DNA of 50,341 nucleotides from Treponema sp. (GTDB taxonomy: Bacteria > Spirochaetota > Spirochaetia > Treponematales > Treponemataceae), in assembly GCA_018385415.1 (NCBI GenBank), contig JAHAZA010000014.1, positions 1 to 50,341 of the forward strand, written 5' to 3'. Position 1 is the first letter of the stretch; the number at the start of each line of letters is the position of its first letter. Positions 42,625 through 49,823 of the stretch are shown one piece after another. A model generated the notes under the pieces. It made no database searches. It saw only the letters and a list, made by a program, of their open reading frames with translations, and was not told where the DNA came from. A program made the position numbers and the translations under genes.

Positions 42625-43998
42625 ATGAACATGGGTGTAGGATCAATAGTTGGCATAATCTTTCTTGCAGCAGGAGTTCTTTTACTTCTTTTTTTCGTAA
42701 TCAAAGCCGTTGCATCACCTAAAAAAATTGAAGGCTTGCAGAAACTTGTAAAACAGGGAAAAATTCCAGCAGCCATCAAGCTTGCAAAAACAATTATTCA
42801 GAAAGATCCTCAGAATTATCTTGCTCACTACTATCTTGGAAAGGCCTACCTTAAAGATGGTAAAAGTGAACTTGCATTGATGGAATTAAAGTACGTTGAC
42901 CAGCATGCCGTTTTTGATGAAAAGCTTTCAGAACTTGACTTCCGTCAGGAAATTGCGCCACTTTATCTTAAGTTCAATCAGCCAGATGAAGCTTTAAAGC
43001 AGTATCTCCTTCTTACAAAACTTAATCCACGTGATGCAGAAAACTTTTTCAACTGTGCAAAGATATACGATATGAAAGGAAAATCTGACAGCGCACTTGG
43101 TTTCTATGATAAGACAATCAAACTTAACCGCCGTCATGTTAAGGCTCATGCAGCCATGGGACTTTTACTTTTCAGAGCAAAACAGCTTCAGGAATCAAAA
43201 AAAGAAATTGACCTTGCAATCTCTTTAAGCCCTGAAACTTTCTCAACATATTATTACCTTGGAAAAATCCTTAAAGAAAACAAAGATTATTCGGCAGCTG
43301 TCAAAGCATTTGAAAAATCAGGACGAGATGCAGAATTCCGACTTAAATCACTTGTTGAAGCAGGAACCTGTTACATGGCCGGAAACAGTATTGATAATGC
43401 TATAAACTGTTTCGAAAGAGCTATTGCTTCACCAAAAGATCATGATAAAAACGAAGCACTTTACGCAAGATACTTCCTTGCAAGCTGCTACGAAAAGTCA
43501 AGAAAAATTGAAAAGGCCATCGAACAGTGGGAAGCTATTTACGCTAAAAACAGATCTTTCCGCGATGTTTCAGCAAAGTTATCAGAATATAAAGACCTTC
43601 AGGCAAACGACAGCTTGAAAGAATTCCTTACAAGCTCTGATGAGGAATTCTCTAAAATCTGTCAGACGGCATGTTTAAAGGGAATGGGACTTGAACCTCA
43701 ACAGGTTTTAGTTCTTAAATGGGGCTGTCAGATTATAGCTACAGAAGCAAAAAATGCAGACTGGCGCAGTGTCAGAAAACAGTTATTCCTTGTTAAGTTT
43801 TTCAGGGAAACAGATCCACTGGAAGACGTTGTTATAAGAAAAACTCTGGATGAAACAAAATCGCAGGGTTGTATAAAAGCATTTATCTGTTCAAGTTCAG
43901 GCTTCACAAGATCTGCCGCTAGTGCTGCAGAAAACAGACCTTGCGAACTCATTGGTAAAGAACAGCTGGAAAAAATTCTCGACAAATCATCAAAATAA
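42625..43998 (+). CDS. Membrane-anchored TPR protein with Mrr-like C-terminal domain
   Basis: The 457-residue product has an N-terminal membrane helix (about 7-28), six to seven TPR units (about 35-325; LAHYYLGKAYLKDGKSELAL is typical), and a C-terminal domain of about 115 residues. The end, FICSSSGFTRSAASAAENRP followed by CELIGKEQLEKIL, closely resembles the last part of Mrr-type restriction endonuclease folds. The catalytic Q-x-K strand seems replaced by LFLVKFF, so it is probably not an active nuclease. The layout with a short helix then cytoplasmic TPR resembles LapB, but no rubredoxin domain is present. TGGAGAG precedes the ATG. The phosphoesterase gene starts 8 bases after the stop. 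Confidence 0.78.
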   Translation: MNMGVGSIVGIIFLAAGVLLLLFFVIKAVASPKKIEGLQKLVKQGKIPAAIKLAKTIIQKDPQNYLAHYYLGKAYLKDGKSELALMELKYVDQHAVFDEKLSELDFRQEIAPLYLKFNQPDEALKQYLLLTKLNPRDAENFFNCAKIYDMKGKSDSALGFYDKTIKLNRRHVKAHAAMGLLLFRAKQLQESKKEIDLAISLSPETFSTYYYLGKILKENKDYSAAVKAFEKSGRDAEFRLKSLVEAGTCYMAGNSIDNAINCFERAIASPKDHDKNEALYARYFLASCYEKSRKIEKAIEQWEAIYAKNRSFRDVSAKLSEYKDLQANDSLKEFLTSSDEEFSKICQTACLKGMGLEPQQVLVLKWGCQIIATEAKNADWRSVRKQLFLVKFFRETDPLEDVVIRKTLDETKSQGCIKAFICSSSGFTRSAASAAENRPCELIGKEQLEKILDKSSK

Positions 43999-44005
43999 GC
44001 TGCGT

Positions 44006-44728
44006 ATGAAAATTCTTATAGTCTCTGACATGATTGATCCTTTTGTATACAGCAGTTCCATCTCGGAAATGTTCGGATATGTTGACTGTGTATTATGTGC
44101 AGGTGATCTTTCGATGGACTATATAGATTTTATTGTCAGCACATTAAACAAACCTACATATTTCGTTTTCGGAAATCATAATCTTAAGGAATTAAAATAC
44201 TTCCACAAAGAAGCAAGAAAAGAGGATGAACGCTTCGAGGAATATCCTTGCGGTTCTATTTATGCAGGCTTTAAGGTTCTGCAGGATACAAACCTAATGT
44301 GGACAAGACCAGGAGATTCAAAACCAACTCCCCTTCTTATTGCAGGCATTTCCGGTTCCCGTGATTACAACCATGGTTTATGTCAGTATACCGAATCTCA
44401 GATGAAACTTAAGCTTTTAAAGCTTGTTCCGAAGCTGATGATCAACAAAATTAAATACGGCAGATATCTTGATATTTTTCTGACACATGCCACACCGCGT
44501 CATGTCCACGATCACGAGGATAACTGTCATAAAGGATTCAAGGTGTTTAATGAGTTTATAAAAAAATATAAACCAACATATATGGTTCATGGGCATATTC
44601 ATCTCTACGATCAAAGTGAACCACGCATTTCCAGATATGATGATAGCATCATTGTAAATGCATACGGACATTATGTAATTGATTTACCAGTTACAGATAT
44701 TTCAGATATTCCAGTAATTACAGACTAA
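44006..44728 (+). CDS. Calcineurin-like metallophosphoesterase
   Basis: The 240-residue product has the metallophosphoesterase motifs in order: MKILIVSDMIDP (Asp8), CAGDLSMD (GD at 33-34), FGNHN (GNH at 56-58), HATPRHVHDHED, and VHGHIHLY. The first motif is normally DxH; here the His position is Ile (D-M-I), so metal coordination differs or comes from another residue. It is a small cytoplasmic enzyme; the phosphoester substrate is unknown. The start at 44006 follows the preceding stop by 7 bases and matches the family N-terminus. It sits between the TPR-Mrr gene and the ParB-fold gene in an apparent three-gene operon. Confidence 0.88.
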   Translation: MKILIVSDMIDPFVYSSSISEMFGYVDCVLCAGDLSMDYIDFIVSTLNKPTYFVFGNHNLKELKYFHKEARKEDERFEEYPCGSIYAGFKVLQDTNLMWTRPGDSKPTPLLIAGISGSRDYNHGLCQYTESQMKLKLLKLVPKLMINKIKYGRYLDIFLTHATPRHVHDHEDNCHKGFKVFNEFIKKYKPTYMVHGHIHLYDQSEPRISRYDDSIIVNAYGHYVIDLPVTDISDIPVITD

Positions 44729-44747
44729 ATCCAGGCGGGAGTTTTTT

Positions 44748-45701
44748 ATGGCAAAATTATCATTTAGTCAGCAAACTGATGACGATTTTTACAGAGCACG
44801 AAACAAAGCTCTTTTCAACAGCATCCAGCATTTTCTCACTCCGGAAGAAGCCAGTCTTATTTCTCTTTCTGACTTAAAAAAAGTATTAAAACCAAATAAT
44901 GAAACCTACAAAGGAATGCAGACGGTTCCAGTAAAACTAATTGTAGGAAGTGAAGGAAGATACAAGGATTTTGACAATCAGTTCTTTCCTAAAAACACAC
45001 ACTTAAAATCAAGATGGGAAAGCATAGACAGAGCCCACCTTCAGAATATCATTCTTCCTCCTGTTACTTTGTATGAGCTGGGGGGATTATATTTTGCCAG
45101 AGATGGAAATCATCGTATTTCAGTAGCTAAAGCCCGCGGCATTGAATTTATAGATGCCGAAGTAATCAGTCTTCAAAGTGAAATAAAACTGAAACCCGGT
45201 AAATCAATGAAGACTCTTCTTGCACAGATAATCGCATATGAAAAAAGAGTTTTTTATTCTGAAACTAATTTTGGTGATATTACTGACTACTGGTGTCTGG
45301 ATTTTACCACAACCGGACAATATGATGTTATTTACAATCATATTCTTACCCATAAATATTACCAGAACCTTAACCAGGAAACAGAAATCTCTATTCAAGA
45401 TGCAATTCTTTCCTGGTATGAAAATGTCTATATGCCGGTTGTTCAGGTAATCAACAATACAAAAATCATGAAAAAGTTCAAGAAACGAACTATAAGTGAC
45501 TTATATGTGTGGATGATAAAATACTGGGATGACTTAAAGAAAAAGTTCGGAGAAGATTATCCTATTGACCAGATGGCCCAGAGTTTTAAGAAAACTTATG
45601 GAACCGGAGTATTCCATCGCATTATGAATACAATCAAGAAATTTCTGCTTCTTAATCACATGGAAGACTCCAAAATCTCCAGTGATTCTACTTCAGATTA
45701 A
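44748..45701 (+). CDS. ParB/sulfiredoxin-fold domain protein
   Basis: In the 317-residue product, residues about 58-140 contain the ParB-like nucleotidase/sulfiredoxin signature: PVKLIVGSEGRYKDFD, a helix, LPPVTLYELGGLYFARDGNH with RISVAKARG directly after (119-131), and FIDAEVI. The DGNHR-x-x-x-A segment is the fold's catalytic or ligand-binding turn. The N-terminal 55 residues are helical, and the C-terminal 170 residues are helical and aromatic-rich without a recognised domain. No helix-turn-helix is evident, so a chromosome-partition role is not supported; a nucleotide-dependent regulator is possible. GCGGGAG precedes the ATG. It follows the phosphoesterase by 19 bases. Confidence 0.72.
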   Translation: MAKLSFSQQTDDDFYRARNKALFNSIQHFLTPEEASLISLSDLKKVLKPNNETYKGMQTVPVKLIVGSEGRYKDFDNQFFPKNTHLKSRWESIDRAHLQNIILPPVTLYELGGLYFARDGNHRISVAKARGIEFIDAEVISLQSEIKLKPGKSMKTLLAQIIAYEKRVFYSETNFGDITDYWCLDFTTTGQYDVIYNHILTHKYYQNLNQETEISIQDAILSWYENVYMPVVQVINNTKIMKKFKKRTISDLYVWMIKYWDDLKKKFGEDYPIDQMAQSFKKTYGTGVFHRIMNTIKKFLLLNHMEDSKISSDSTSD

Positions 45702-45716
45702 GTAAATTAATTTTTC

Positions 45717-45745
45717 TTGACGGCAAGAATTTAGTATGTTAAAAT
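45717..45745 (+). promoter_or_regulatory. Sigma-70 promoter for the partner-switching module
   Basis: TTGACG at 45717-45722 and TAAAAT at 45740-45745 are 17 bases apart, 30 bases before the TTG start codon. Confidence 0.75.
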
Positions 45746-45775
45746 CAAAATAAGATATTTTTAGGAGTCTATAAT

Positions 45776-47419
45776 TTGTTAAACGAATTTCAGTATCTGC
45801 CTGTATTAATTTCTGCAGCATTAACATTTTTAGTTTTAATATTCCTTATTGTAATTATGGCAAGAAAAACAGCAAACGTAAGTTTTGTTTTTTTCCTGGC
45901 ACTTGTTGCTGTAATTACAGGTCTGGTATTTGCTTACATTAGGAAAGATCCTTTATTCCTGTATTTAATGCTTCTTTTAGCTTCTATTCTCATGCTTCCA
46001 TATGCAATTCTTAGAGCATGCATGAAAAAAGATGAAAAAGGCAAGAAAACAAGCTCAAAGTTAAAAGATACGATTACTCAGAAACGTCTTAACATTGTAT
46101 ACGATGATCAGGATGTGTCATTGCTTGATGTAAACAAAGGTTTCATCAATACTATGGCCGAATCCTTCAACAATCCTCAGGGATTGACACCTCTCCTTGA
46201 TTCATATGGTAAAAAAATTCTTGAGCTTACACATGCAGATGGTGCAATTTCTCTTGTATTAGACGATTTTGAAGATATTCTTAACGTAAAAAGTGTTTCT
46301 GGTTCATTCATCCCGCCTTATGAAATTCCAGAAAACGTTCCTCATAAGCCTCAGCGGGTCGATATGAATATGCGTTATATGCAGTTCCCTCTTAAAGGAA
46401 ATATTTTCGGCGCTGTGCTTACAGACAAAGTTCCTGTAATGATTAACGAACCTGCTAAAGATTCAAGAATCTTCCAGAACAAAGATGAAGACTTCCTTAA
46501 GTGCGGTGCTTATATTTTTATTCCACTGTTCGTTAACGACAGAGCTGTTGGCGTTCTTGGACTTTCTAAAAAACCTGAAAATGGTGACTTTACAGAAGCA
46601 GAATTTGACTGTGCTAAACGTCTAGGTGAATTTGAAGCATCAGCAATTATGTCAACTTCAATTCATAACGAAATTGTTGAACGCTTCACTCTTGCAAAGG
46701 AAGGTGAAATTGCATGTAACATCCAGAAATCAATTGTTCCTGCAAAGCTTCCTGCTATTCCTGGACTTTCCCTTGGAACTATTTTCAACCCTGCTGAAAA
46801 CATATGTGGTGACTATTATGATGTTCTTGTATCACGTAAGGATCGTATTTCCTTTGTAATGGCTGATGTTACAGGAAAGAGCTTGAACTCAATGAACGTA
46901 ATGCTTCAGCTTCGTGCTATGTTACGTCTCATTATCAATACTACACAGACAGCCGGAACAATTTTAAGCTGGGCAAACAGAGGAATTGCATCTGAGAACA
47001 ATACAATTGACCATTTTGCCAGTGTAGCTTTGATGATTTACGATAGTATTAACAACAAAGTTCAGTATGCTTCGGGTGGTACAAACCCTATTTTCCTATA
47101 TGCTAAGGAAAGTGATGTTGTAAAAGAAATTTCTAAAATTCAGGAACCTGTAGGTGTTGAAAAAACAACAGAATATGCCGATAATGAAATCAGTGTTAAT
47201 TCAGGTGATATCATTATTACTTGTACAGATGGTCTTATCGAAGCATTAAACGGAGATGGACACCAGTATGGCAAGACAAACCTTGAAAAAGTAGTAAAAG
47301 CATACCATTCGTTGGATGGTAAAGAAATTGCTAACAAGATAAAGACTGATGTAAAAAAATTCTGCGGTTCTGCCGCACAGCATGATGACCAGTCATTATT
47401 GGTTATCAAAATTAAATAA
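45776..47419 (+). CDS. Membrane GAF-PP2C serine phosphatase, RsbU/SpoIIE type
   Basis: The 547-residue product has three N-terminal membrane helices (about 7-28, 33-52, 57-80), a GAF-type sensor region (about 130-310; QFPLKGNIFGAVLTDKVPVM and GVLGLSKKPENGDFTEAE are typical), and a complete PP2C/SpoIIE phosphatase domain (about 330-547). Phosphatase motifs are GDYYDVLV, ADVTGKSLNS, ASGGTNPIFLY, CTDGLIEALNGDGHQYG and DDQSLLVIK, with Asp residues for two metals. Such enzymes dephosphorylate STAS antagonists, one of which is encoded next. The start is TTG with TTAGGAG 8 bases upstream; no suitable ATG is near. Confidence 0.9.
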   Translation: MLNEFQYLPVLISAALTFLVLIFLIVIMARKTANVSFVFFLALVAVITGLVFAYIRKDPLFLYLMLLLASILMLPYAILRACMKKDEKGKKTSSKLKDTITQKRLNIVYDDQDVSLLDVNKGFINTMAESFNNPQGLTPLLDSYGKKILELTHADGAISLVLDDFEDILNVKSVSGSFIPPYEIPENVPHKPQRVDMNMRYMQFPLKGNIFGAVLTDKVPVMINEPAKDSRIFQNKDEDFLKCGAYIFIPLFVNDRAVGVLGLSKKPENGDFTEAEFDCAKRLGEFEASAIMSTSIHNEIVERFTLAKEGEIACNIQKSIVPAKLPAIPGLSLGTIFNPAENICGDYYDVLVSRKDRISFVMADVTGKSLNSMNVMLQLRAMLRLIINTTQTAGTILSWANRGIASENNTIDHFASVALMIYDSINNKVQYASGGTNPIFLYAKESDVVKEISKIQEPVGVEKTTEYADNEISVNSGDIIITCTDGLIEALNGDGHQYGKTNLEKVVKAYHSLDGKEIANKIKTDVKKFCGSAAQHDDQSLLVIKIK

Positions 47420-47436
47420 GGGGAAGGAGATCTTTT

Positions 47437-47775
47437 ATGGACCTTAAAATACGCAAAAACGGAGAGATTTACATTATCGATGTAAATGGCGAAATGGACT
47501 TGTACAATTCTTACAAACTAAAAGAATTGGTAATGAAAATGCTTGAAAAGAACGTTAAAAACTTCATTATCAATCTTGAACAGGTAGACTACATCGACTC
47601 TTCAGGAATTGGTGCATTGATTTACATTTGTTCTACAATGAAGAAGATGAATCTTAAATTCGCTATTTCTAATGTTCATGGATCTGTAAAAAAGGTTATT
47701 GAACTTACAAAATTGATGGGCTACTTCCCTATCGCTAACAGCGTTGAAGAAGCTCTTTTAATGATCAAAGACTAA
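47437..47775 (+). CDS. STAS-domain anti-sigma factor antagonist, SpoIIAA/RsbV type
   Basis: The 112-residue protein is a single STAS domain: IYIIDVNGEMDLYNSYKLKE, then FIINLEQVDYIDSSGIGALI with the phosphorylatable Ser at position 56 (second Ser of DSSG). When unphosphorylated such proteins bind the HATPase partner. GGGGAAGGAG precedes the ATG, a strong ribosome binding site. It lies between the phosphatase and the kinase-like gene, 17 and 12 bases away. Confidence 0.93.
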   Translation: MDLKIRKNGEIYIIDVNGEMDLYNSYKLKELVMKMLEKNVKNFIINLEQVDYIDSSGIGALIYICSTMKKMNLKFAISNVHGSVKKVIELTKLMGYFPIANSVEEALLMIKD

Positions 47776-47787
47776 TTGAGGTAGAAG

Positions 47788-48315
47788 ATGGACACTTTAA
47801 AAGAATTACGTTCAGACGACAATGATCCATTGTTCGACAAAACAAATATGCTTAAGAAGGAATTTCCTTCTGATTTCCGTCAGATCAGATATTTTACACT
47901 TCTTATAGTGCAGTCTGCTCCTACAGAAATTAAGGATCTTAACCTCCTTGAACAGCAGATTTCAGAAGTTATTAAAAACGCTGTTAAGCATGGTAATAAC
48001 TGTGATGTAAACAAAAAAGTTACAGTATGGTATTCATTCAGTCCTACACATGCTCATCTTATCGTAGAAGATGAAGGTGAAGGATTCAAAGATCTTGATA
48101 AGTGGAATGAATTCAACAGAAATCGTATTGAAGCACTTCACAAACAGAATTATGAAATGCTTTCGAACTTCGTTTCATTCAGAACAAAACAGAGTGATGA
48201 TCAGGATGGTGGTAACGCCCTCTTTGCTGCTCTTGAATATTGGGATGGCGGATTTGTATACAACGGAAAGAAAAACGGTGTAGCAATGCTTAAACGCTTC
48301 CAGCAGAAACACTAA
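47788..48315 (+). CDS. RsbW/SpoIIAB-like HATPase (anti-sigma kinase type)
   Basis: In the 175-residue product, residues about 40-165 form a GHKL ATP-binding domain: N box EVIKNAVKHGN (60-70), G1 box EDEGEGFKD, and the later GGNALFAALEYWDGG in place of the G2 loop. Members phosphorylate the STAS protein and sequester a sigma factor or another target. The G2 region departs from the canonical G.GL.... pattern, so activity or specificity may differ. It completes the module with the phosphatase and STAS genes, followed by a terminator. No sigma factor gene is adjacent. Confidence 0.87.
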   Translation: MDTLKELRSDDNDPLFDKTNMLKKEFPSDFRQIRYFTLLIVQSAPTEIKDLNLLEQQISEVIKNAVKHGNNCDVNKKVTVWYSFSPTHAHLIVEDEGEGFKDLDKWNEFNRNRIEALHKQNYEMLSNFVSFRTKQSDDQDGGNALFAALEYWDGGFVYNGKKNGVAMLKRFQQKH

Positions 48316-48333
48316 TAATCTACAAGATTGTTG

Positions 48334-48388
48334 AAAAAGCCATTTACTTGATTGAAATTATATCAATTGCAGTAAATGGCTTTTTTTT
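48334..48388 (+). terminator. Terminator of the partner-switching module
   Basis: AAAAAGCCATTTACT pairs with AGTAAATGGCTTTTT, giving a 15-bp stem with a long loop that can pair further (TTGATTG region), followed by T. Confidence 0.9.
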
Positions 48389-48401
48389 ATATATTTAAAT
48401 C

Positions 48402-49343
48402 ATGTTAGAAATAATTAAAACCTTTTTTATCGGAATTTTTGTCGGTATTGCAAATATTATCCCAGGTGTATCTGGCGGAACTCTTGTAGTCGTATTTAAT
48501 ATTTATGATAAGTTTGTAAATGCTATTACCTTAAATTTGAAAAAGCTCTTCAAAAACTGGAAATTTGTATTACCAATACTTTTAGGTATGGGCGCTGGGA
48601 TTTTATTATTCAGCAAGATTCTTACAAAACTTATTTCGAAATTTCCTATGGAAACAAATTTCTTTTTTATAGGTCTTATTATTGGAAGTATTCCTTTACT
48701 TTGCAAATATACTTTTAAAAAATATGAGCAATCAGAAGTTGATTCGGAAATTGAAAAGAAGGTGATGCCAGTTTTTGTAAAGAACTTTATTTTGGTTTTG
48801 GAAATTTTAATTGGAATTGCATTTATCATTTTTTTCCAATACTTACACGTAAAATATGGTGACAATTCAACTGAAACCACAGGAATTTTACCTGAAATTT
48901 CACTAAAACTTGTTTTAAAACTTTTTATTGGTGGCCTTCTTGGTGCAGTTGCAATGATTATTCCTGGAATCAGTGGTTCTTTAATCATGCTTATTCTTAA
49001 TGTATATACTGTTATTATTGCAGCCATTTCAGGGCTTTTAGTTAAAGGTACATTCATTCATTCTGCTTTAATTCTTTTACCTGCAGGTTTAGGTATTATT
49101 ACAGGACTCTTTGCAGGGGCTAAACTGATCAGTCTTTTAATCGAAAAAGTCCCTCAATACACTTATGCTGTAATTCTTGGACTTATTATTGGTTCTGTAT
49201 TAGTAATGATTCCTCATGACTTTTCAAATGGTAATATTGTTATCAGTATTATATTTTTGGGACTTGGTTTTTGTCTTGCCTTTTTCAGTACTTTATTCAC
49301 AGGCAAATCGAATAAATCGGAAGTTCCTGAAATTAATCAATAA
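48402..49343 (+). CDS. DUF368 (PopT-type) undecaprenyl-phosphate translocase
   Basis: The 313-residue product has about eight hydrophobic segments and the internal duplication of the DUF368 family: IANIIPGVSGGTLVVVFNIYD near the N-terminus and MIIPGISGSLIMLILNVYT near residue 188, each with the IPGxSG motif. DUF368 proteins (PopT) have been shown in other bacteria to recycle undecaprenyl phosphate across the membrane for peptidoglycan and surface glycan synthesis. The ATG at 48402 has no strong Shine-Dalgarno site and begins soon after the preceding terminator. A charged cytoplasmic-type loop (about 103-123) divides the halves. Confidence 0.85.
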   Translation: MLEIIKTFFIGIFVGIANIIPGVSGGTLVVVFNIYDKFVNAITLNLKKLFKNWKFVLPILLGMGAGILLFSKILTKLISKFPMETNFFFIGLIIGSIPLLCKYTFKKYEQSEVDSEIEKKVMPVFVKNFILVLEILIGIAFIIFFQYLHVKYGDNSTETTGILPEISLKLVLKLFIGGLLGAVAMIIPGISGSLIMLILNVYTVIIAAISGLLVKGTFIHSALILLPAGLGIITGLFAGAKLISLLIEKVPQYTYAVILGLIIGSVLVMIPHDFSNGNIVISIIFLGLGFCLAFFSTLFTGKSNKSEVPEINQ

Positions 49344-49349
49344 CTTTAA

Positions 49350-49378
49350 TTGACATTTGATATTTATTTTACTATGTT
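49350..49378 (+). promoter_or_regulatory. Promoter for ssrA
   Basis: TTGACA at 49350-49355 and TATGTT at 49373-49378 are 17 bases apart. The mature tmRNA 5' end lies 17 bases after the -10 box, so a short 5' trim is expected. Confidence 0.65.
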
Positions 49379-49394
49379 AATATAAATAATATTC

Positions 49395-49749
49395 GGGGGT
49401 GCACCGGTTTCGACGATTTAGATGATGCTTTTACTGCAGGTGGGATTCATTGCCTGTTCCCTAAACAGACGAAAAAAATTAACTGGCGAATCTAATTCAC
49501 AGTTTGCTCTCGCTGCGTAAGTAGCGAAGCCGGTATCCTGATGGCACCGCTTTGAGCGATTGGGCATACTGTCACTAAACCAAGGCTTGCTGCATAATGT
49601 ATCTGTTCGTTATGTGGGACTTATAAGCAGAATACGGAGACGACGCTTGTGGTGCTGCTACCGTTTCCCGACAATTACTTCGCACCGATAAACCTGTAGA
49701 CGTAACTGTGTTGCTTTTTCGGACGGGGGTTCAATTCCCCCCATCTCCA
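49395..49749 (+). ncRNA. ssrA: Transfer-messenger RNA (tmRNA)
   Basis: The tRNA-like ends are clear: GGGGGTG at the 5' end pairs with CATCTCC at the 3' end. The conserved GCACCGGTTTCGACG follows the 5' arm, and the T arm is GGGGG-TTCAATT-CCCCC. The mRNA-like part ends with GCT CTC GCT GCG TAA (49506-49520), giving the tag end ALAA. Reading back, the likely tag is GESNSQFALAA if GGC at 49485 is the resume codon; ACT just before is an alternative. tmRNA with SmpB rescues stalled ribosomes and marks the peptide for proteolysis. CCA is not encoded. Pseudoknots are expected in the remaining 230 bases but were not folded here. Confidence 0.96.
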
Positions 49750-49768
49750 ATTACCTGAACAAAAAAAG

Positions 49769-49802
49769 GCTCTGAACCATTTGCTGGTCAGAGTCTTTTT
49801 TT
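49769..49802 (+). terminator. Terminator of ssrA
   Basis: GGCTCTGAACC pairs with GGTCAGAGTC around a short loop (one bulge), followed by seven to eight T. A run of A precedes it, so it may also serve the convergent SPOR gene. Confidence 0.9.
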
Positions 49803-49823
49803 AAGCTTTAATTCTGCTTTTTA

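Noticed and set aside
48503..49057. A 184-codon open frame antisense to the DUF368 gene
   Set aside because: Composition is that of a reversed membrane protein gene, with no start signals or recognisable fold.
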